A stretch of DNA of 64,000 nt from Brachybacterium muris. GTDB lineage: Bacteria > Actinomycetota > Actinomycetes > Actinomycetales > Dermabacteraceae. The position numbers and the translations under genes are program-made. The notes beneath the pieces are model-generated. The model had not been told where the DNA came from. It saw nothing but the letters and a program-made list of their open reading frames with translations, and ran no database searches. Below are positions 59,141 through 64,000 of the stretch, one piece after another. Position 1 is the first letter of the stretch. Each line of letters opens with the position of its first letter. The DNA is taken from positions 372,001 to 436,000 of the forward strand of contig NZ_JAFBCB010000001.1 of the NCBI RefSeq assembly GCF_016907455.1. The letters are read 5' to 3'.

Positions 59141-59773
59141 TCACTCCAGGGTGCCGGCCTCCGCCTGGTGCCCGGCTGCGGTCAGGGCCTCCCCGGTGCT
59201 GAGCAGCCGCTCTGCCTGCACCATCATCCGTGCCTGTTCGTCCTCGTCCACATCCTCCCGGTCGGCGAGGTGCGCGGTGCCGTGGGCTGCGACCGTGGCC
59301 ACCGCCCCGGCGCGTACCAGTGCCAGGGACAGGTCCCCGGTGAAGGCCCCGCGCAGGATGTGGTCCATGGTGCGGCGCACCTGCTCGACGTCCGGCGGCT
59401 CGGCGAAGCCCGAGAGGTACCGCAGCCCGGGCACGGTGCGGGAGCCCTCACGGTAGCGGCGCACCACGTCGTCGCCATTGCGCTGGACCCAGGTGTGCAG
59501 CACGTAAAGCCGCCACAGGGCGCCCGGCAGGGTGGTCTCGGGGGAGGCCGACCACAGGGCTGCCAGGTCGCCCAGTCCTTCGGTCTCGACCAGGCCCACC
59601 ACTCTCTCGACCACCTCGGGGTCCGCGCTGCGGTACACGCCGTTCAGCAGTGCCTGAGCGGAGTCGTGCGCCAGATCGGTGGAGGTGGCGGGATCGGGCT
59701 CGCCCGGGATCGCCTCGGCCACCGAGGCGAAGAGGGGAGCGGGCCTGCGGAAGCGGGGGCCGGTGGAGTCCAT
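59141..59773 (-). CDS. Conserved helical protein, unknown function
   Basis: 210 aa, soluble, mostly alpha-helical. It includes LPGALWRLYVLHTWVQRNGDDVV and GLRYLSGFAEPPDVEQVRRTMD. Resembles actinobacterial proteins of unknown function encoded singly; no domain is assigned. Leaderless start: TACAGT (59786-59781 on the minus strand) ends 7 nt before ATG 59773. Divergent from the next gene over only 34 bp, with overlapping promoters and a shared palindrome. Confidence 0.72.
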   Translation of the reverse strand: MDSTGPRFRRPAPLFASVAEAIPGEPDPATSTDLAHDSAQALLNGVYRSADPEVVERVVGLVETEGLGDLAALWSASPETTLPGALWRLYVLHTWVQRNGDDVVRRYREGSRTVPGLRYLSGFAEPPDVEQVRRTMDHILRGAFTGDLSLALVRAGAVATVAAHGTAHLADREDVDEDEQARMMVQAERLLSTGEALTAAGHQAEAGTLE

Positions 59774-59789
59774 GCGTACGACTGTACGC
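59774..59789. promoter_or_regulatory. Palindrome shared by two divergent leaderless promoters
   Basis: GCGTAC-gact-GTACGC lies exactly between the start codons at 59773 (minus) and 59808 (plus). It overlaps the minus-strand -10 TACAGT and sits 6 bp from the plus-strand -10 TAGCCT. A good candidate operator or dyad element. Confidence 0.5.
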
Positions 59790-59807
59790 AGGGTCTAGCC
59801 TGTGCCC

Positions 59808-60455
59808 ATGTCGATCCCACGCCAACTCGGACCGCAGACCGAGCGCCGTGCCCTGCCGGACTACAGCCGCAGTGACGCGACCGTGGAGCGGATGGTCCGA
59901 AACCTGCAGGGATCGCGGGGGAGCAGCTCGCAGCCGATGGTGCGGGCACTGATGCCCGCCCACGCCACGCGCGACACCCTGATCCGCTCGATCGCTGCGG
60001 CGGTACTGCTGGGCGCCGCTGTGGCGATGATCGTGACCGGGGTGCTGCTGTGGGCCGGCCTGGAGGATGGCCGGTCGCCGGGCCTGGCGATGCTGATGGT
60101 GCTGCTGTCCCTGGGCGGTCTGGCGCTGATCCTCGGCTTGCTGGGGGTGCGGTTCGTGATCGCTGCTCTGGCGTCGGCCCGTGCCCGGGTGGAGGTGGGG
60201 GAGGCCGCACTGCGGGTGGTGGGCGTCCTGGGTGCCCGCACCGTCGACTGGGACGACGTGATCGCGATCGAGTCGCGCGTGGTGCATCCCGTGCACTGGC
60301 TCACCGCGGGCCTGCGCCTGCGTGATGGCAGCCGCGTGATCATGCCGGCGTTCGACCGGCCCCTGTGGGAGTACTCGACGCCGTCGGGCCAGGACATCCG
60401 CACCCTGCGCACCGAGCTTCACCAGCGGGAATCCGCACGGCGCACCCGGCGTTGA
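59808..60455 (+). CDS. Two-helix membrane protein with PH-like C-terminal domain
   Basis: 215 aa from ATG 59808 (GTG 59802 is two codons upstream); TAGCCT at 59796-59801 is 6 nt before it. A soluble N-terminus of about 55 residues, two hydrophobic helices (about 60-85 and 93-118), then a beta-rich domain of about 90 residues with VEVGEAALRVVGVLGARTVDWDDVIAIES, the pattern of bacterial PH domains. Function unknown. Confidence 0.75.
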   Translation: MSIPRQLGPQTERRALPDYSRSDATVERMVRNLQGSRGSSSQPMVRALMPAHATRDTLIRSIAAAVLLGAAVAMIVTGVLLWAGLEDGRSPGLAMLMVLLSLGGLALILGLLGVRFVIAALASARARVEVGEAALRVVGVLGARTVDWDDVIAIESRVVHPVHWLTAGLRLRDGSRVIMPAFDRPLWEYSTPSGQDIRTLRTELHQRESARRTRR

Positions 60456-60551
60456 GCCCGAGGCGGCGCATGACCTGCGACGCATGACCAGACGTGCAGA
60501 CCACCTGCACCCGATGCTGCCGGAGAGCCGGCAGGTGAAGGGGGATCCACC

Positions 60552-61157
60552 ATGGAAGCCGTGATGATGACGCTCGGCTCCGGCTGGGTCAGCGGCGTCA
60601 GGCCGTACTTCATGATCTTCCTGCTGGGCCTCAGCGGCAGGCTGTTCGGCATCGAGCAGGTGCCCGAGGTGCTGCAGCGCACGGACCTGCTGGTGATCGC
60701 CGGGATCCTGCTGGTGGTGGACTTCGCGGCCGACAAGATCGCGTTCCTGGACTCCTTCTGGGACCAGCTGCACACGGTGATCCGGCCGATCGCCGGTGGC
60801 GCCATCGGATACCTGCTGGGCGGGGAGACCGACACCACCGCCGCCATCGTGATGGCGGTGCTGGGTGCCGCCACGGCCCTGGGGGCCCACGCCACCAAGG
60901 CCACTGCGAGAGCGGCGGTCAACGTGTCACCGGAACCGGTCTCCAACGCCCTGGTCTCCACCGGTGAGGACCTCGCCGCCGTGGCGGTGGGCGTGCTCAC
61001 CCTGGTGTTGCCGGTCGTGGCAGGTATTCTCGCCCTGGCACTGGTGGGGGCGGGCCTCTACCTGGCCTATCGCATCCACCGTGCCTACCGGGATCTCAAG
61101 GGCAAGCTCGCCGAGGTGAGGGCCCGCCGTGCTGCTGGGGCCGAACCCGGGGTCTGA
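60552..61157 (+). CDS. DUF4126 family membrane protein
   Basis: 201 aa with four to five helices. GWVSGVRPYFMIFLLGLSGRL and VVDFAADKIAFLDSFWDQLHTVIRP(I) are the DUF4126 hallmark, with the central Asp-x-x-x-Asp-Lys. Function unknown. A GA-rich ribosome site (GAAGGGGG, 60537-60544) precedes ATG 60552. A strong terminator follows at 61183-61220. Confidence 0.88.
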   Translation: MEAVMMTLGSGWVSGVRPYFMIFLLGLSGRLFGIEQVPEVLQRTDLLVIAGILLVVDFAADKIAFLDSFWDQLHTVIRPIAGGAIGYLLGGETDTTAAIVMAVLGAATALGAHATKATARAAVNVSPEPVSNALVSTGEDLAAVAVGVLTLVLPVVAGILALALVGAGLYLAYRIHRAYRDLKGKLAEVRARRAAGAEPGV

Positions 61158-61182
61158 CCCGGCGCGTCCCCGCGGTCGAAAC

Positions 61183-61220
61183 GAAGGGCCGGCCCCCGCA
61201 CAATGCGGGGCCGGCCCTTC
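61183..61220. terminator. Bidirectional terminator between convergent genes
   Basis: GAAGGGCCGGCCCC(CG)CA pairs with TGCGGGGCCGGCCCTTC over a CAA loop; nearly perfect. Confidence 0.9.
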
Positions 61221-61246
61221 GTGGTCGGAGCCGGTACTGGTGCGGC

Positions 61247-61939
61247 TCAGGCGGCCGGGGCCGAGGGGGCCTCGCTGACGCCGTCCTCCCACAGGCGACG
61301 GATGGCCTCGCGCACACCCTCGCGCGGCAGCTCCGAGACGCTGAGCACGCCGTTCTCGTCCAGCGGCAGATGGCCCACCTGCCAGCGGCCGTCCTCCTCG
61401 ACATGGAACATCAGCGGCACCTTGGCAGACGGGTCCGCACCGTCGGTGCGACGCAAGGACACGGTGCGCTCCCGGCCCTCCGCCAGGAACGCGGAGACCA
61501 CCTCGCCCACGGAGGCGGGGACCTGTGCGACATCCGGCAGCGCCGAGACGATGAAGGAGTCCAGCTCGTCCTGGGTGAGCATCAGGACGGCCTCGTTGGC
61601 CTTGATCACGAAGGCCATCCGCATGGCGTCACCCTCGGCCAGGGCGATGCCCATCCAGCGATCGGCGGCGGTGAGCGCGGTGGCGATCACCTGGCCCTCC
61701 TCGCCCAGCAGCCACTGGCCGTCGTCCGAGCGCTCCACCTTGCCGCGTGCCCGCAGCCCGGAGGTGACCGCGGCGGTCACGAACTCCTGGGCTTCCTCGG
61801 GGGCGCTGCGCAGGCCCACCTGCTCGCGGGTGATGGCACCCTGCGCCGTGGGGCGCAGGTTGAGCATGAAATCGATCTCGTACGCGGTGTAGATGGTGGG
61901 CTCGTCCTGGGCGTCGACACCGGTGGTGGTCTCGGTCAT
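61247..61939 (-). CDS. Conserved actinobacterial protein, unknown function
   Basis: 230 aa, soluble, alternating helices and strands: YTAYEIDFMLNLRPTAQGAI near the N-terminus and VEEDGRWQVGHLPLDENGVL near the C-terminus. A faint resemblance to EspG-type chaperones in layout was considered but is not supported by any motif, and no ESX genes are present. ATG 61939 follows GAGGGGA. Divergent from the ROK gene. Confidence 0.7.
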   Translation of the reverse strand: MTETTTGVDAQDEPTIYTAYEIDFMLNLRPTAQGAITREQVGLRSAPEEAQEFVTAAVTSGLRARGKVERSDDGQWLLGEEGQVIATALTAADRWMGIALAEGDAMRMAFVIKANEAVLMLTQDELDSFIVSALPDVAQVPASVGEVVSAFLAEGRERTVSLRRTDGADPSAKVPLMFHVEEDGRWQVGHLPLDENGVLSVSELPREGVREAIRRLWEDGVSEAPSAPAA

Positions 61940-62119
61940 TGCTTCCCCTCATGGATGTGGCCCGGGTGCCGGATGCGCGCGGGCGTTCGTCGTCACCGGA
62001 AGCATGTCAGATCGAGGGCGGATGGTGCATCCCGCAGCCGCGGGCGGTGGACAGCCCGATCGGCCACCGGCACGACCCACGACGCGTGATCGTTCCCCAC
62101 CGCGCACTACGCTGGTGCC

Positions 62120-63292
62120 ATGGTGGAGCAGGTGATCGACGCAGGTGTGCTCCGCGCACCCCTGCCGTCCCGCGGTCCCTCCGGTGACAGCGCCCGGGCA
62201 GTGTTCGAGCAGATCCTGCGCCACGGCCCCCGCCCCCGTTCCGAGCTCGCCACCCTGCTGCAGCTCTCCGGCGCCACCCTCACCCGGGTCACGCGTGACC
62301 TGCTGGACGCCGGCCTGCTGCGGGAGATGCCCCCGGTGACCAGGGAACGAGGCCGCCCTCAGGAACCCCTGGACGTGGACGAGGACCACGCCCATTTCCT
62401 CGGCGTGAAGGTGACCGCCCAGGAGGTCTTCGCCGTGGTCACCACCATGCGCGGCAATCCCCATGAGGAGATCGCCGTCCCCGTGCGCTCCGCCGCCCCC
62501 GAGGACGTGATCGAGGCGGTGATCGCGCTGGCGGCACCGGTCCTGGCCGCGCACCCCAGGATCGCCGGGATCGGGGTGAGCCTGGGCGGCCGGGTCACCG
62601 GCGACGGTGTGGTGCTGTCCTCCTCCATGCTCGGCTGGGACACCCCCGTGCCGCTGGCCGAGCGCCTCACCGCGGCACTGGACCGGCCGGTCACGGTGGA
62701 GAACGACCTGATCGCGCTGCTCCAGGGAGTGCTGTGGTTCGGGATCGGCCGCCGCTACGACTCCTTCGTGCTGCTCACCATCGGTGCCGGTATCGCCACC
62801 GGCATCGTGCACGATGGTCGGGTCATGAAGGGGCGCACCCATCTGGCCGGCCTCACCCAGACCCTCCCCACCGCCACCCGCGACGGTCGCCATGTGCGGC
62901 TCGCCGAGGTGGCCGGAGGCCCCGCCCTCGTGGAACGGGCTCGCGCCACCGGGGCGATCGGCCCCGAGGGGGACCTCGCCGCACTGCTGGCCGCGCACGC
63001 CGCGGGGGTGCCTGCCGCCCTGGAACTGGGGGAGGAGGTCGCCCACGCCCTCGCCGTCTCCGCGGGTGCGCTGGTAGGAACGCTCGACCCGCAGGCGCTG
63101 CTGCTGGGAGGCGAGGCCATCGGCATGATCAGTGCCCCTGGCGACCGCGGCGAGCGGTTCCGGGCGCTGCTCGAGGGGCAGATCGCCCCGGTGCAGCGCG
63201 ACATCGACGTGCGCCTGCTGTCCGAGGACTTCGACGAGTGGACGCGCGGCGCTGCCGTCACCGCGATCCAGCGCTTCGCCGCAGGCGTCTGA
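62120..63292 (+). CDS. ROK-family transcriptional regulator
   Basis: 390 aa from ATG 62120, with TACGCT at 62108-62113 6 nt upstream. N-terminal winged helix (FEQILRHGPRPRSELATLLQLSGATLTRV) then an actin-like ROK domain: GIGVSLGGRVTGDGVV and VENDLIALLQG. The cysteine zinc motif (CxCGxxGC) typical of ROK sugar kinases and NagC is absent. The kinase Asp region is also altered, so it acts as a regulator rather than a kinase. The neighbouring sugar-binding lipoprotein is a probable target; sugar unknown. Confidence 0.88.
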   Translation: MVEQVIDAGVLRAPLPSRGPSGDSARAVFEQILRHGPRPRSELATLLQLSGATLTRVTRDLLDAGLLREMPPVTRERGRPQEPLDVDEDHAHFLGVKVTAQEVFAVVTTMRGNPHEEIAVPVRSAAPEDVIEAVIALAAPVLAAHPRIAGIGVSLGGRVTGDGVVLSSSMLGWDTPVPLAERLTAALDRPVTVENDLIALLQGVLWFGIGRRYDSFVLLTIGAGIATGIVHDGRVMKGRTHLAGLTQTLPTATRDGRHVRLAEVAGGPALVERARATGAIGPEGDLAALLAAHAAGVPAALELGEEVAHALAVSAGALVGTLDPQALLLGGEAIGMISAPGDRGERFRALLEGQIAPVQRDIDVRLLSEDFDEWTRGAAVTAIQRFAAGV

Positions 63293-63312
63293 GCACCTGA
63301 ACACCTGAGCAC
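63289..63312 (+). repeat. 8-bp tandem repeats starting at the ROK stop codon
   Basis: CTGAGCAC-CTGAACAC-CTGAGCAC followed by CTGG; the first CTGA contains the stop TGA (63290-63292). Confidence 0.9.
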
Positions 63313-63321
63313 CTGGGCCGG

Positions 63322-63362
63322 GCACCGGGGCCCGTACCGCTGGGCGGGACGGGCCCCGGTGC
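63322..63362. terminator. Bidirectional terminator between ROK and sugar-binding protein genes
   Basis: GCACCGGGGCCCGT (63322-63335) pairs with ACGGGCCCCGGTGC (63349-63362), 13-nt loop. Confidence 0.88.
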
Positions 63363-63376
63363 TGCTCCGGCGGCGG

Positions 63377-64000
63377 TCAGTCGAACAGGGCGTTGACCCG
63401 GTCGTTGAACGAGAAGAAGTCCGCCCCGTCGATCTGCCGCATCCAGGCCTGGTCGAAGGCGGTCTGCATGATCTGCGCGATCGACGCGGAGTTCTCCACC
63501 AGCGGGTACAGGCCCGTCTCCCCGTTGGCGACCCGGTCGGTGTACGGCGTCACGTCCAGACCCATCTCGTCGTACCGGGCGATCGCAGCCTCGGTGCCGA
63601 CGTCCGTCGCCGGGAAGAACGGGGCCCGTTCGCCGATCAGCTGCTGGGCCTCGTCCGAGGCCAAGAACGCGACCAGCCGTGCCGCCTCCTCCTTCTTCTC
63701 CGACTGCATCGAGATCGAATCGCCCAGCCCATTGAACATCGAGACGGGGTGACCCACGGGCCCTGCCGGCAGCGGCGCGATGCCCAGCTCCACGCCCTCG
63801 AGGTTGTTGAAAGTGGTGATCATCCACGACCCCACGATGGCCAGTGCCGAGGTTCCTCCCTGGATCTGCGCCTGGGCCGGGCTGGAGTCGCCGAACATCC
63901 CGAACGGGGGGAAGAAGCCCTTGTCGACCAGACCGAAGTACCAGTCGATCGCGGCCGCGAACCGTTCGTCGTCGTACTGGAAGCGGGTGCCCCAGGTGTC
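63377..64000 (-). CDS. Extracellular sugar-binding protein of an ABC transporter (C-terminal part)
   Basis: The last 207 or so codons are visible; the N-terminus with signal peptide lies beyond the right edge. Family-1 solute-binding features: IQGGTSALAIVGSWMITTFN, LGIAPLPAGPVGHPVSMFNG, then KKEEAARLVAFLASDEAQQL and ERAPFFPATD. These form the typical C-lobe of sugar-binding lipoproteins that feed an ABC importer. It is probably part of a sugar operon continuing rightwards and controlled by the adjacent ROK protein. Ligand not predictable. Confidence 0.92.
   Translation of the reverse strand, partial: DTWGTRFQYDDERFAAAIDWYFGLVDKGFFPPFGMFGDSSPAQAQIQGGTSALAIVGSWMITTFNNLEGVELGIAPLPAGPVGHPVSMFNGLGDSISMQSEKKEEAARLVAFLASDEAQQLIGERAPFFPATDVGTEAAIARYDEMGLDVTPYTDRVANGETGLYPLVENSASIAQIMQTAFDQAWMRQIDGADFFSFNDRVNALFD

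Noticed and set aside
61247-61939. EspG-like type VII secretion chaperone
   Set aside because: Only a vague size and layout similarity; no ESX, PE/PPE or WXG100 genes nearby and no diagnostic motif.

Overview
The window is about 70% G+C, densely packed, and shows strong G/C bias at third codon positions. It carries several actinobacterial families: DUF5926, DUF6328, YtrA-type GntR, a POL-PE-LIG LigD with Ku, a CsoR/CstR-family regulator and PTS proteins. It is chromosomal DNA of a high-GC actinobacterium, most likely Micrococcales. A Brachybacterium/Dermabacteraceae-type genome is my best guess, but the species cannot be fixed from the sequence alone.

Layout. 1-1.3 kb: N-terminal part of an FAD-linked D-lactate-type dehydrogenase running off the left edge. 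1.6-10.7 kb: glutaminase, DUF5926 plus a GT2 glycosyltransferase with an unusual repeat tail, a large AlkP-like membrane protein, a 7-TM protein coupled to a YtrA-type regulator, a GNAT enzyme and pheA. 10.8-19.9 kb: lipid/diacylglycerol kinase divergent from serS, a HAD phosphatase, two quinone-reductase-type MDR enzymes and a P2-type cation ATPase. 20-23 kb: tRNA-Ser(UGA) and a three-gene thiol-redox operon (DsbA-like, CcdA-like, beta-propeller lipoprotein). 23-27 kb: the NHEJ pair ku/ligD, divergently transcribed. 27-29.5 kb: mntA with a HepT remnant, a small Cys-rich protein, and a CstR-like repressor with its persulfide dioxygenase-rhodanese target behind a clear operator. 29.8-35.2 kb: a frameshifted ORF leading into cspA, an M50 protease, a succinate-semialdehyde dehydrogenase, and convergent ptsI and ptsH.

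36-50 kb is the dynamic part. Two identical-length (2,581 bp) IS21-family elements lie in opposite orientation. One splits a gntP gluconate permease in frame, with a 6-bp target duplication. The other removes the last 12 codons of an aldo/keto reductase and supplies its stop codon, with a 4-bp duplication. Between them are a DoxX-like protein, a PrxQ-type peroxiredoxin, tRNA-Ser(GCU), PEP carboxylase and an AbiEi/DUF559-like protein associated with palindromic repeats. 50-64 kb: GNAT enzymes, an App1-type phosphatase, LMW tyrosine phosphatase, a secreted Pro/Ser/Thr stalk protein with perfect 30-bp repeats, phosphoglucomutase, a PiT/DUF47 phosphate transporter pair, several small membrane or hypothetical proteins, a ROK regulator and the C-terminus of a sugar-binding ABC lipoprotein.

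Two window-wide patterns stand out. First, about 18 genes have a -10-like hexamer (mostly TANNNT) ending 6-8 nt before the start codon and no good Shine-Dalgarno sequence. This is the signature of leaderless mRNAs, and I used it to choose several starts. Second, several genes end in short tandem repeats that begin at or contain the stop codon. No CRISPR array, prophage or biosynthetic cluster was seen.
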